Shown here one piece after another: positions 8,986 through 16,966 of a DNA stretch of 64,000 nt (the first letter of the stretch is position 1; each line of letters begins with the position of its first letter). The notes beneath the pieces are model-generated. The model saw only the letters and a list, made by a program, of their open reading frames with translations. It searched no databases and had not been told where the DNA came from. The position numbers were made by a program, and so were the translations under genes. Origin of the DNA: JBKHXF01 sp046566145 (GTDB lineage: Bacteria > Actinomycetota > Nitriliruptoria > Nitriliruptorales > Nitriliruptoraceae); contig JBKHXF010000033.1 in NCBI GenBank assembly GCA_046566145.1, positions 1 through 64,000 on the forward strand, in the 5' to 3' direction.

Positions 8986-9030
8986 GGTGGTCTGACCACT
9001 TGACCACTGACGAGAGCAGCGCGTAGCCTC
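8986..9030 (+). promoter_or_regulatory. Promoter and FadR-type operator of the GntR gene
   Basis: TTGACC (9001-9006) and TAGCCT (9025-9030) are separated by 18 bp, a good housekeeping-sigma promoter. Immediately upstream, TGGTCTGACCA at 8988-8998 is a perfect palindrome fitting the FadR-subfamily consensus TNGTNNNACNA, extended to near symmetry over 8986-9001. A further GACCACT half-site overlaps the -35 box. Autoregulation by the downstream regulator is the simplest reading. Confidence 0.75.
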
Positions 9031-9076
9031 TCGACCGTCGGACCGCCCCGGTCCGTCGGTTCCCGGGAGGCAGCGC

Positions 9077-9841
9077 GTGGCGTTCGAGCCGATCACCCGT
9101 CGGTCGCTGACCGACGAGGTCGTCGACCGCCTCCTCGACGAGATCGTCGCCGGCAACCTCGACGCCGGGTCCACGCTGCCGTCCGAACGCCGGCTCGCCG
9201 AGGCGCTGGGCGTCTCCCGCCCGGCCGTCCGCGAGGCGCTGTCACGGCTCTCCGCCGCCGGCGTCGTCGACACCCGACACGGGGGCGGCACCACGGTGGC
9301 CGACTTCCGTCGCACCGCCGGCCTCGACCTGCTCCCCCAGCTGCTGCTGCCCGCCGGCGAGCTCGACCTGTCCGTCGCCCGCTCCCTCATCGAGGTGCGT
9401 GCCGCGGTCGGGCCGCACGTGGTCCGGCTCGCCGCGTCGCGCGCCACCCCAGATTGCGTCGCGGCCATCGACGCCCGCGTCGACGACCTCGACCTCGCCG
9501 CCGGCGACCCCGTGGCACTGCAGCACGCGGCCCTCGACTTCTGGGACGCGGTGGTCGACGCCGCGGACAACATCGCGTTCCGCCTGATGTACAACGCGCT
9601 GCGCGCCGCCTACGAGCCCACGGTCGAGGCGCTCGCCGGGGTGCTCGTGCGCGAGGTCTCGGACCACGACGCCTACGTCGCCATCGCCGACGCGATCCGC
9701 GACGGTCGCCCGGCCGCCGCCGCCGCGGCCACCGTGCGGCTGCTCGACCGGGGGACGCGCGCCGTGCTGGAGGTCATCGACGACCTGCTCGCCGCCGAGG
9801 GGGACCCGACCGACCCGACCCACCCGGAGACGCGCCCGTGA
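9077..9841 (+). CDS. GntR-family regulator, FadR subfamily
   Basis: 254 residues from GTG 9077, preceded by GGGAGG. The N-terminal winged helix-turn-helix is typical (TLPSERRLAEALGVSRPAVREALSRLSAAGVV, followed by a GGGTTV wing), and the C-terminal domain is all-helical like FCD/FadR effector domains. The last four bases overlap the GTG of the fatty-acid hydroxylase gene, so the two are translationally coupled. The upstream palindrome suggests self-control. By family knowledge the effector could be an acyl-CoA or an organic acid; coupling to a lipid-modifying enzyme favours a lipid signal, but this is inference. Confidence 0.9.
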   Translation: MAFEPITRRSLTDEVVDRLLDEIVAGNLDAGSTLPSERRLAEALGVSRPAVREALSRLSAAGVVDTRHGGGTTVADFRRTAGLDLLPQLLLPAGELDLSVARSLIEVRAAVGPHVVRLAASRATPDCVAAIDARVDDLDLAAGDPVALQHAALDFWDAVVDAADNIAFRLMYNALRAAYEPTVEALAGVLVREVSDHDAYVAIADAIRDGRPAAAAAATVRLLDRGTRAVLEVIDDLLAAEGDPTDPTHPETRP

Positions 9842-10578
9842 ACCCGATCCAGACCCCCACAGGGACGGCACCCCCGACCTCGCGCGTGGCCTCCGAGGAC
9901 ACCGTCACGGGCGTCCGCCGGCGCAGCATCAGCCTGGGCGAGGCCGCGGCCGAGTTCGCGCGCTGGACGTCCCCCCGCATCATCGCCGCCACCCTCCTCG
10001 TCGCGATCGTGGGGCGGGTCGCGGCCGGCGGCTGGGGCCTCGCCGACACCGTGCTGGTGCTCGCCCTGCTGGCCGCGCAGCCGTTCGTCGAGTGGACCAC
10101 CCACGTGTTCCTGCTCCACCTGCGACCGCTCGAGGTCGGCGGGCGGACGTTCGACCCCATCTTCGCCCGCAAGCACCGCGACCACCACGCCGACCCGCGC
10201 GACACGAGCCTCGTGTTCATCCCCGTCCGGGTGCTGCTCGGCCTGCTGGTCGGGGTCGGGCTCGTCGGGCTGGTGGCCGTGCCTGCCCTCGGGTTCGCGG
10301 CCACGACCGGCTGGACCTACGTCCTGACGATGGCGACCGTCGGCATGGTGTACGAGTGGACGCACCACCTGATCCACACGGACTACCGTCCCCGGACGCG
10401 GGCGTACCGGGCGCTGTGGCGCCACCACCGCCTGCACCACTTCAAGAACGAGCACTACTGGTTCGCCATCTCCAACCCGGTCGCCGACCGCGTGCTCGGC
10501 ACCAACCCCGACCCCGGGTCCGTCGAGACCTCCCCCACCGTCACCAACCTGCTCGGGCGTGAGCGCGCGGAGGCGTGA
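9838..10578 (+). CDS. Fatty-acid hydroxylase / sterol desaturase superfamily membrane enzyme
   Basis: 246 residues beginning at the GTG that overlaps the preceding TGA (GTGA at 9838-9841). The eight-histidine di-iron signature is present: HRDHH (H113, H116, H117), HHLIH (H176, H177, H180) and HHRLHH (196-201), plus H206. Hydrophobic segments around residues 48-62, 70-92, 126-155 and 160-175 give a compact membrane protein. Such enzymes hydroxylate or desaturate acyl chains, carotenoids or sterols using O2 and reductant. Substrate is not evident. Coupling to a FadR-type regulator suggests regulated membrane-lipid modification. Confidence 0.88.
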   Translation: MNPIQTPTGTAPPTSRVASEDTVTGVRRRSISLGEAAAEFARWTSPRIIAATLLVAIVGRVAAGGWGLADTVLVLALLAAQPFVEWTTHVFLLHLRPLEVGGRTFDPIFARKHRDHHADPRDTSLVFIPVRVLLGLLVGVGLVGLVAVPALGFAATTGWTYVLTMATVGMVYEWTHHLIHTDYRPRTRAYRALWRHHRLHHFKNEHYWFAISNPVADRVLGTNPDPGSVETSPTVTNLLGRERAEA

Positions 10579-10644
10579 TCGCTGCCTGAGCCGGCCCGGA
10601 GCACGTCACCACCCCCCCCCTCGGTGGCCGCTCCGGTGGACCCG

Positions 10645-10684
10645 GCGGCCGCCGGCACCATCCCCCCTCGGAGCCGGCGGCCGC
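10645..10684. terminator. Stem-loop between convergent genes
   Basis: GCGGCCGCCGGC (10645-10656) and GCCGGCGGCCGC (10673-10684) are perfect 12-bp arms around a 16-nt loop. The hairpin sits between the hydroxylase stop (10578) and the yqgE stop (10749). No T-run follows, which is common for terminators in very G+C-rich genomes. Confidence 0.55.
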
Positions 10685-10748
10685 TCGGGTCGCCCTCGCC
10701 CGGCGACCCCACCCGCCACGCCGGCGCTGCCCGGGGCGGCAGCGGCCG

Positions 10749-11342
10749 TCAGTTGAGGCTCGGGTCCTCGGGGAAGGTCGCCAGCAGGGCGAGCCGGCCC
10801 CGCTGCCGCGCGAGCACGTCGTGCCACAGCGCCGCCGGGTCCGACGTGAACGCGTCGAGGTCGATCGCGTCGACGACGAACCAGGCGTCCTCGGCGAGCT
10901 CGGTCTCGAGCTGGCCGGGCCCCCACCCCGCGTAGCCGGCGAAGAACCGCACCTCGGCGACCTCGAGGACCGCGTCCACCGGGTCGCCCGTCGGGTCCAC
11001 CGCGCGGAGGTCGCCGACGATCGGGATCCAGCCGTCCTCCGGTGGCGGCGTCCGCGACAGCCCGACCCCGACGACGGCGCCGGGCTCCACCGGACCGCCC
11101 TCGTGCACCACCGCCGGCGCGGCCGCGAGCCGCTCCCACCCGGGCATCACCTCGTCGAGGTCGATGACGGTCGGGCGGTTGAGGACGATGCCGATGGCGC
11201 CGTCCTCGTCGTGGTCGAGCAGCAGGACGACGGTGCGGTGGAAGTTCGGGTCGTGCAGCGTCGGCGCCGCGACCAGCAGGCGCCCCGTGAGGGACGCGTG
11301 CCGGCGGCCGCCGGCGCTGGACTGCTGGCCTCCGGTCTCCAC
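10749..11342 (-). CDS. YqgE/AlgH family protein
   Basis: 197 residues from GTG 11342, with GAGGGA upstream. Family hallmarks are visible: LTGRLLVAAPTLHDPNFHRTVVLL at the N-terminus, GAIGIVLNRP, VHEGGPVEP, and FFAGYAGWGPGQLE. The fold is known from structures, but the cellular role of YqgE is not established. It faces the choice-of-anchor B gene across a 235-bp divergent region in which no clear promoter could be picked out by eye. Confidence 0.92.
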   Translation of the reverse strand: METGGQQSSAGGRRHASLTGRLLVAAPTLHDPNFHRTVVLLLDHDEDGAIGIVLNRPTVIDLDEVMPGWERLAAAPAVVHEGGPVEPGAVVGVGLSRTPPPEDGWIPIVGDLRAVDPTGDPVDAVLEVAEVRFFAGYAGWGPGQLETELAEDAWFVVDAIDLDAFTSDPAALWHDVLARQRGRLALLATFPEDPSLN

Positions 11343-11577
11343 GGGGTCGTCCCTCGGTCGTCGTCGCTGGTGGTGGTGGAAGGGGGTTCGGTGCCGACCT
11401 GCTCCAAGGCTGCCACGCCGGCGGTCGGCGCGGGCCCGTCCGGGGGAACGGTTCGGCCGGCGGCGCCGGCGGCGCGGTCGGCGCGCGAACGTCGGGCCCG
11501 TCGACCGCGCGGGCAGGAGGTCGGGGCGCACGGGTCGAAGGGCCGCGACAGCCACCCCATCCCCGGAGGACCTTCCG

Positions 11578-13059
11578 ATGCTGTCCCGACTCGTCCGCCG
11601 GCGCGGTGCGCTGAGCCGCGCGGCCATCGCCGCCCTGACCGTCGCCTCGGTCGCCGCCGTGAGCGGCACCGACCTCTTCGCGACCGCCGAGGCCCACCGT
11701 GGCCACGCCGCGAAGACCGACGGGTTGCTGTCGGCGAGCGCGAACTTCGTGCCGACCAAGGGGTACGGCCCCGCCGCCTGCGTCGACGGCCTCGCCGAGG
11801 TGTTCGAGTGCTCCGGGCTCGACCTCGCGAGCTACACGCCGAACACCGCGTTCGTCCCGACCAGCCGCTTCGCGGCGCTCGGCGACCAGCGCCTGTCCGA
11901 CGTGTGGGGCTGGGTCGACGAGGAGACCGGCGACGAGTACGTCATCCTCGGCCAGACCAACTCGGCCGGGCTGGTGCGCGTGACCGACCCCGCGAAGCCC
12001 GAGTTCCTCGGTCGGATCGACGGCGAGCCCGGCGCCCAGCTCGTCTGGTACGACATCAAGGTCCACGAGGACCACGCGTTCATCGTGTCCGAGTCCAACC
12101 CGGCCGGCATGAAGGTCTTCGACCTCACCCGCCTGCGGGGGCTCGAGGCCGACGAGGACCGGGTGTTCCAGGAGGACTTCTACTACCCGCTGTCCGTCGC
12201 GGCGCACAACATCGCGATCAACGAGGACACCGGCTTCGCCTACATCGTCGGCGGCAACGCCGGCCTCGTCGCCAACGACGTGTGCCGCGCCGGGCTGCAC
12301 ATGGTCGACATCTCGACCCCGAAGCTGCCCGTGTTCGCCGGCTGCTACCTGACCGACGGCGGCGGCGGCACGGCCGCCGGCGTCGCGGGTGCCCGTGGCC
12401 CGCTGCGGGGTGTCACGGCCGCGTACGTCCACGACACGCACTGCGTCGTGTACGACGGCCCGGACGAGGAGCACCAGGGCAAGGAGATCTGCATCAACTC
12501 CGCCGAGACGTTCGTCGACGTCGTCGACGTCACGGACAAGGCGCTGCCGACCCAGCTCGGCTCGGTCTCCTACGACACCGCCCGCTACACCCACCAGGGC
12601 TGGCTGAGCGAGGACCACCGGTTCTTCTTCCTCGGGGACGAGGCCGACGAGAACAGCGGCACCGTGAAGGGCACGCACACCTACGTCTTCGACGTCAGCG
12701 ACCTCGACGACCCGAAGCTCATCGGCCCGTACGTCGCCGAGTTCAACGCCATCGACCACAACATGTACGTGCGCGGCGAGCTGCTGTTCCAGTCGAACTA
12801 CGAGGCCGGGCTGCGCGTGCTCGACACCGCCCCCCTCTACGACGAGGACGACCCGCGCCTGCTCGAGGAGATCGCGTTCTTCGACGTGTTCCCGGGCCGG
12901 ACCAACCCCGTCTTCAGCGGCACGTGGTCCAACTACCCGTACTTCCCGTCGGGCAACGTCGCCGTCTCGAGCTACACCGGGCTGTTCATGCTGACCCCGT
13001 CGGCCGAGGCGCCGGAGAAGCTGCTCGACACGCTGCTGCCGGACGCCCCCACCGACTGA
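11578..13059 (+). CDS. Secreted choice-of-anchor B / LVIVD propeller protein
   Basis: 493 residues from ATG 11578, which begins a signal peptide (MLSRLVRRR, then a hydrophobic core ending near AEAHRG). The sequence carries the choice-of-anchor B pattern: WGWVDEETGDEYVILGQTN, LVWYDIKVHEDHAFIVSES, AAHNIAINEDTGFAYIVGG and GLHMVDISTPKLPVFAGC, with conserved His and Asp pairs, plus LVIVD-like repeats. Such proteins are predicted extracellular beta-propellers with varied C-terminal anchors; here no transmembrane or sorting signal follows, so it is probably released. It is related in type to the protein at 3712-5160. A strong stem-loop follows at 13088-13123. Confidence 0.85.
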   Translation: MLSRLVRRRGALSRAAIAALTVASVAAVSGTDLFATAEAHRGHAAKTDGLLSASANFVPTKGYGPAACVDGLAEVFECSGLDLASYTPNTAFVPTSRFAALGDQRLSDVWGWVDEETGDEYVILGQTNSAGLVRVTDPAKPEFLGRIDGEPGAQLVWYDIKVHEDHAFIVSESNPAGMKVFDLTRLRGLEADEDRVFQEDFYYPLSVAAHNIAINEDTGFAYIVGGNAGLVANDVCRAGLHMVDISTPKLPVFAGCYLTDGGGGTAAGVAGARGPLRGVTAAYVHDTHCVVYDGPDEEHQGKEICINSAETFVDVVDVTDKALPTQLGSVSYDTARYTHQGWLSEDHRFFFLGDEADENSGTVKGTHTYVFDVSDLDDPKLIGPYVAEFNAIDHNMYVRGELLFQSNYEAGLRVLDTAPLYDEDDPRLLEEIAFFDVFPGRTNPVFSGTWSNYPYFPSGNVAVSSYTGLFMLTPSAEAPEKLLDTLLPDAPTD

Positions 13060-13087
13060 CCGCCGGCGGCGGTCGCCCGCACCACAC

Positions 13088-13123
13088 GACGAGGCCCCTC
13101 CCGGTTCGGGACGGGCCTCGTCG
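13088..13123. terminator. Strong stem-loop after the choice-of-anchor B gene
   Basis: A stem of about 16 bp (GACGAGGCCCCTCCCG at 13088-13103 against CGGGACGGGCCTCGTCG at 13107-13123) with a short TTC-containing loop and one bulge or mismatch, 28 bp beyond the stop codon. It can serve both the gene at 11578-13059 and the opposing engB transcript. Confidence 0.75.
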
Positions 13124-13266
13124 TTCGCAGGACGGGCCGGAGCGCGCCCGGCAGGGTCAGCTCGCGATGGTGCACTGCGCCAGGCGGGTGGCCGAGGGGT
13201 TCAGCTCGACGCGGGTCGGGGTCGCGGCCGAGTCGAAGAGGTAGGCGCCGCCGCGTCGGCCGGCGG

Positions 13267-13854
13267 TCAGCGGGCGCCGAGGAGGTCCCGGACCCGATCG
13301 CGCAGGAGCCCGACGTTGACGTTCTTCGCCGCGCTGACCCAGAGGACGTCCTTCTCCCCGACGCCGCAGCCCTCGGCGAGGTCGCGCCGCCGGCGCGTCC
13401 GAGCCGACGACTTCACCTTGTCGTGCTTGGTCGCCACGATGGTGAACGGGACGTCCGCGGCGCGGAGCCAGGTCAGCATCTCGAGGTCGGCCTTGGCCGG
13501 CCCGATCTCGCCGTCGACGAGCAGCATCGTCATGACGAGCGGCTCGCGCTGGGTCAGGTAGCGCTCCATGCGCCGCTGCCAGGCCGCCCGGTTCTCCTTC
13601 GACGTCTTGGCCCAGCCGTACCCGGGCAGGTCGACGACGGTGGCGCCGGAGGGGATCCGGAAGCAGTTCAGCAGCTGGGTCCGGCCGGGCGTCTTGGAGG
13701 TGCGGGCGAGCCCGTCCTTGCCGGCGAGCGCGTTCAGCAGCGACGACTTGCCGACGTTTGAGCGCCCCACGATGGCGACCTCCGCCGGCGAGGGCGGCAG
13801 GGTCCGCGGGTCGTCGGCGGAGGCGACGAAGGTCAGGGGCAGCGGGGCGCTCAT
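13267..13854 (-). CDS. engB: Ribosome biogenesis GTPase EngB (YihA/YsxC)
   Basis: 195 residues from ATG 13854. The G motifs are all present: G1 GRSNVGKSS (30-38), G2 around KTPGRTQLLN, G3 DLPGYGWA, G4 TKHDKVK and G5 WVSAAKNVNV. This TrmE-Era-Septin-type GTPase acts in late assembly of the large ribosomal subunit. Length matches the family. It is 32 bp downstream of dnaB on the same strand and may be its co-transcribed neighbour. After its stop codon, 13157-13266 holds only a short unsupported frame discussed separately. Confidence 0.95.
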   Translation of the reverse strand: MSAPLPLTFVASADDPRTLPPSPAEVAIVGRSNVGKSSLLNALAGKDGLARTSKTPGRTQLLNCFRIPSGATVVDLPGYGWAKTSKENRAAWQRRMERYLTQREPLVMTMLLVDGEIGPAKADLEMLTWLRAADVPFTIVATKHDKVKSSARTRRRRDLAEGCGVGEKDVLWVSAAKNVNVGLLRDRVRDLLGAR

Positions 13855-13886
13855 GGTGCGGCAGTGTGCCCGACGACCCGGGCCGG

Positions 13887-16739
13887 TCAGACCGGCGTGG
13901 TCGCGCCCGGCGGTGGGGGCGCCGGCGGCATCGGCGACCCACCCCCGTAGCCGTTCCCGCCGCCACCGCCGCCACCACCGCCGCCCGGGGCGCGGGCGAG
14001 GTTCGCGAACTTCGTCAGGTGGTTGAGGAAGGCGAGCTTCACGGTGCCGGTGGGACCGTTGCGGTGCTTGGCGATGATGAGCTCGGCGATGCCCTTCTCG
14101 GGGCTGTCCTCGTCGTACACCTCGTCGCGGTAGATGAACCCGACGATGTCCGCATCCTGCTCGATGGAGTTGTGCAGGAGCAGCCCCTCGGCGACGAAGC
14201 AGTGGTGCTCCTCCACCGTGGCGTCGAAGACGTCCTGCTCACCGAGTGGCTCGACCGACACGATCCGGTCCCACAGCAGGTCGGTCGTCGCCAGCGCGGA
14301 GAGCTCCGCGTCCGCGAGGACGTCGGCGATCTCGCCGAGCCGGGCGCGGCTCGGCGCCGTCGCGAACAGGGACGCCCCCCCGTAGGCCCGACCGCGCAGG
14401 CGTGCGAGCTCCCGCTGGCTGATGCCCCGCTCGCGGCACCGCCGACGGACGGTGTCCCACACCTCGATGGGCACGGTGTCGACGTTCGGGCTGCCGTCGC
14501 TGCCGCCGAGCCGGCGCAGCGCCTCGGGGACGACGTCCCCGCGTGCGCCGTGGGCCCCGACGAGCTCGAGCAGGCGGCGCTGCTCGGAAGCCCCGCTGAC
14601 CACCACGTGGTGCTGGTCCCGTGCGCCGGGCTGGGGCACGGCGCGAACGCGGGCCCGGATGTCGAGCCGGAGCAGCAGGAGTTGGACGTCGCGGGCCAGC
14701 TCCGGGCTGGACGTCGCGTAGTACGTGCGGACCAGGGGCCCTCGGCCGCTCTCCGGGCGCACCCAGATGCAGCCGTCCGTGGCCCAGAGGTGGTGGAGGA
14801 AGGCACGGACCTGCTCGTCCGGGAGCGCGAAGACGGCGGCGGGGAGCCGCTTCTCCCAGGCTCGGCGGTCCCACAGCCCGAGACCGTCGAGCCAGGCCGC
14901 GATCGGGTTGCGTCGTCCGTGGGTCAGGTGGTGTGGGCTCGGGAGGTACAGCTGCGTCGTCCGGCTGGACCGGCCGTCGGCAGCCCGACGAGCGGTGATG
15001 CCGAAGCGGTGCCAGGCGGCCTTCTCGACCGCGTCGAGGTTCGCGTCGTCCGCCGAGGTGTAGTGGACCGGCTGCCCGGCGACGATCGTCCCCTCCCCGA
15101 TGAGGTGGGCGAGGAGGACGAGCTCGTCCGTGTCCATCGGCACCGGCGCCGACGGCTCGGGGAGCCGCCGAGCCACGCCGACGCGGTCCCCGGGCGCGAG
15201 ATCGCCGAGCGGGCGCCACCCGTCGAGGGTCCGGAACGGGTGGTTCGCGGTCGCCTCGACGACCATCCCGGAGGCGAGCGTCACCCGGTGCACCGCCTTG
15301 CGGCCCGAGGGGAACGCGTGGGTGAGCCTCCCGGCGACCAACCGACCCGCGTGGTCGCTCGCCCAGACCGGCACGTCCCGCAGGTCGCCGTCGAGCAGCT
15401 CGCCGAAGGTGACGGGGGCGCCCGTGTCGGCCCGGAACAGCCGGGTCCCACGCGTGAGGCAGCCCGACTCACGGAGGTCGGCGAGCTGGGGCCGCTTGTC
15501 GGTTCGGGACTCCGGCTGACGCGACAGCTGCGACAGGGCGATGACGGGGACGTCGAGCTCCTTCGCGAGCATCTTCAGCCCACGGGAGATCTCGGCGACC
15601 TCCTGCTGGCGGGAGTCGACCCGGCGGTGCGACTGCATCAGCTGGAGGTAGTCGACGATGATGAGGTCGAGGCCGTGCTTCTGCTTCAGCCGCCGCGACT
15701 TCGCCCGGATCTCCATCAGCGTGATGGAGGGCGTGTCGTCGATGAACAGCGGTGCCTCGGAGAGCCGGCCGAGCGCGTCGCCGAGCTTGCGCCAGTCGGC
15801 GTCCTCGAGGCGGCCGGTCTTGATCTTCGACGAGTCGATCCGCGCCTCCGAGGAGAGCATGCGGTTCACGATCTCGATCTTGCTCATCTCCAGGCTGAAG
15901 ATGATCGCCGGCCGCCGCAGCTCGACGGTCACGTACTGCGCGAGGTTCAGCGAGAGACTGGATTTTCCCATCGCCGGCCTGGCGGCGACGATCACGAGGT
16001 TCTGGGGCTGCAGCCCGGCGGTGAGCCGGTCGAGGTCGTTGAAGCCGGTGGGCAGGCCGGTGACCTCGGAGCGGTTCTCCGCGAGCTTCTCGATCATCTC
16101 GAAGCTCTCGTTGAGCAGCTCCGACAGCTTCGAGTAGTCGCTCTTGGTGCCGTGCTCGGCGATCTCGTAGATCATCGACTCGGCCTGGTCGACCACCGTG
16201 GCCGCGTCCTCGGTGGCCTCGTACCCGAGCCGGGTGACGTCGGTGCCGACGTCGATGAGCCGGCGCAGGAGCGCCTTCTCCTTGACGATCTGGGCGTAGT
16301 GGACGGCGTTCGCGGCCGTCGGCACGGCGGCGGTGAGCTCGTGGATGGCGGCCGGGCCGCCGATCTCCTCGAGCCGGCCGTGCCGGTTGAGCCACTCGAG
16401 CACCGTGACGCTGTCGACGCCGGTGTTCACCAGCGCCATGACGGCCTCGTACACCGCACCGTGGGCCGAGCGGTAGAAGTCCTCGGGCTTGAGGTGGTTG
16501 ACGATCTCGTTGGCGGCCGACGGCGACAGCAGGGCCGCCCCGAGCACCGAGACCTCGGCCTCCAGCGAGTGCGGCGGGACGCGGTCGTAGGCGGACCGCG
16601 CGCGACCGTTGCCGTTGCCGTTGCCGCCCGAGCGGAGCTGCACGTCGAGGCTCGAGACGTCGAGGACGTCGCCGTAGCCGTCGGACGGGCCGTCCGGCGG
16701 GGGCGCCGCGCTCGGCGGGGGCGGGAGGTCGTCGCTCAT
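13887..16739 (-). CDS. dnaB: Replicative DNA helicase DnaB interrupted in frame by an intein
   Basis: 950-codon gene starting at ATG 16739, chosen because a TAGGTT -10 box lies 7 nt upstream and no ribosome site supports the in-frame Met at 16823. The N-terminal primase-binding domain begins at PHSLEAEVSVLGAAL; RecA-like motifs include ARPAMGKSS (Walker A), IIVDYLQLM (Walker B) and SQLSRQPE. Codons 427-857 are an intein; splicing would give a 519-residue helicase of normal size. The joined sequence reads DLRESG-SIEQDADIV, the conserved motif H4 region. The C-terminus has a Gly-rich then Pro-rich tail. DnaB unwinds DNA at the replication fork as a hexamer. Confidence 0.97.
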   Translation of the reverse strand: MSDDLPPPPSAAPPPDGPSDGYGDVLDVSSLDVQLRSGGNGNGNGRARSAYDRVPPHSLEAEVSVLGAALLSPSAANEIVNHLKPEDFYRSAHGAVYEAVMALVNTGVDSVTVLEWLNRHGRLEEIGGPAAIHELTAAVPTAANAVHYAQIVKEKALLRRLIDVGTDVTRLGYEATEDAATVVDQAESMIYEIAEHGTKSDYSKLSELLNESFEMIEKLAENRSEVTGLPTGFNDLDRLTAGLQPQNLVIVAARPAMGKSSLSLNLAQYVTVELRRPAIIFSLEMSKIEIVNRMLSSEARIDSSKIKTGRLEDADWRKLGDALGRLSEAPLFIDDTPSITLMEIRAKSRRLKQKHGLDLIIVDYLQLMQSHRRVDSRQQEVAEISRGLKMLAKELDVPVIALSQLSRQPESRTDKRPQLADLRESGCLTRGTRLFRADTGAPVTFGELLDGDLRDVPVWASDHAGRLVAGRLTHAFPSGRKAVHRVTLASGMVVEATANHPFRTLDGWRPLGDLAPGDRVGVARRLPEPSAPVPMDTDELVLLAHLIGEGTIVAGQPVHYTSADDANLDAVEKAAWHRFGITARRAADGRSSRTTQLYLPSPHHLTHGRRNPIAAWLDGLGLWDRRAWEKRLPAAVFALPDEQVRAFLHHLWATDGCIWVRPESGRGPLVRTYYATSSPELARDVQLLLLRLDIRARVRAVPQPGARDQHHVVVSGASEQRRLLELVGAHGARGDVVPEALRRLGGSDGSPNVDTVPIEVWDTVRRRCRERGISQRELARLRGRAYGGASLFATAPSRARLGEIADVLADAELSALATTDLLWDRIVSVEPLGEQDVFDATVEEHHCFVAEGLLLHNSIEQDADIVGFIYRDEVYDEDSPEKGIAELIIAKHRNGPTGTVKLAFLNHLTKFANLARAPGGGGGGGGGGNGYGGGSPMPPAPPPPGATTPV
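14169..15461 (-). other. DnaB intein with LAGLIDADG-type homing endonuclease domain
   Basis: 431 residues from Cys (codon 15459-15461) to Asn (codon 14169-14171), followed by Ser as the +1 residue. Splicing block A is CLTRGTRLF, block B VEATANHPFRTLDGW, block F VEPLGEQDVFDATVEEHH, and block G ends LLLHN with the penultimate His intact. Between them, LLAHLIGEGTI and VRAFLHHLWATDG resemble the two dodecapeptide endonuclease blocks. The insertion point RESG/SIEQD is the one known from the Synechocystis DnaB intein. All residues needed for splicing are present, so the element is predicted active. Base composition is like the host gene, implying long residence. Confidence 0.95.
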
Positions 16740-16746
16740 GGTCTCG

Positions 16747-16752
16747 AACCTA
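16747..16752 (-). promoter_or_regulatory. -10 box for leaderless dnaB mRNA
   Basis: The reverse strand reads TAGGTT 7 nt before the dnaB ATG, with no Shine-Dalgarno sequence between, so transcription probably starts at or within a base or two of the ATG. Confidence 0.6.
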
Positions 16753-16835
16753 CGGGGTGGGTGGGACACGGCGGGCGGTCGACGCCGGCGGTGTGCGTCG
16801 TCCACCACCGGCGTCCCGCACAACGTTCAACAGGA

Positions 16836-16889
16836 TGTGGACGGGTCCGGTGGACGAGCTGGGGAGGAGCTGTGGACGTCTGTGGAAAC
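16836..16889 (+). promoter_or_regulatory. Cluster of DnaA-box-like sequences upstream of dnaB
   Basis: TGTGGA, the core of the reversed actinobacterial DnaA box (TGTGGACAA), occurs at 16836, 16871 and 16881; each full 9-mer matches at 7 of 9 positions. The last two are exactly 10 bp apart. They lie between the rplI stem-loop and the dnaB promoter. DnaA control of dnaB is possible; the matches are imperfect. Confidence 0.3.
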
Positions 16890-16904
16890 CGGGGCCCGGA
16901 ACGG

Positions 16905-16934
16905 CTCGAGGAGGCCCGTCCGGGCCTCCTCGAG
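16905..16934. terminator. Perfect inverted repeat between rplI and dnaB
   Basis: CTCGAGGAGGCCCG (16905-16918) and CGGGCCTCCTCGAG (16921-16934) are perfect 14-bp complements, 32 bp beyond the rplI stop. It probably ends the rpsF-ssb-rpsR-rplI transcript ahead of dnaB, which has its own promoter. There is no T-run. Confidence 0.7.
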
Positions 16935-16966
16935 TCGGTGTGCGTGCGCCGTGGCGCCGGCGGAGG

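Noticed and set aside
13157..13266. Short frame after engB ending AQCTIAS, with protein-like composition
   Set aside because: About 37 codons, no ATG/GTG start with a ribosome site and no recognised family; may be a decayed gene end but cannot be supported.
16740..16966. Chromosomal origin of replication
   Set aside because: Only three imperfect DnaA-box-like motifs; no dnaA/dnaN and no A+T-rich unwinding element.
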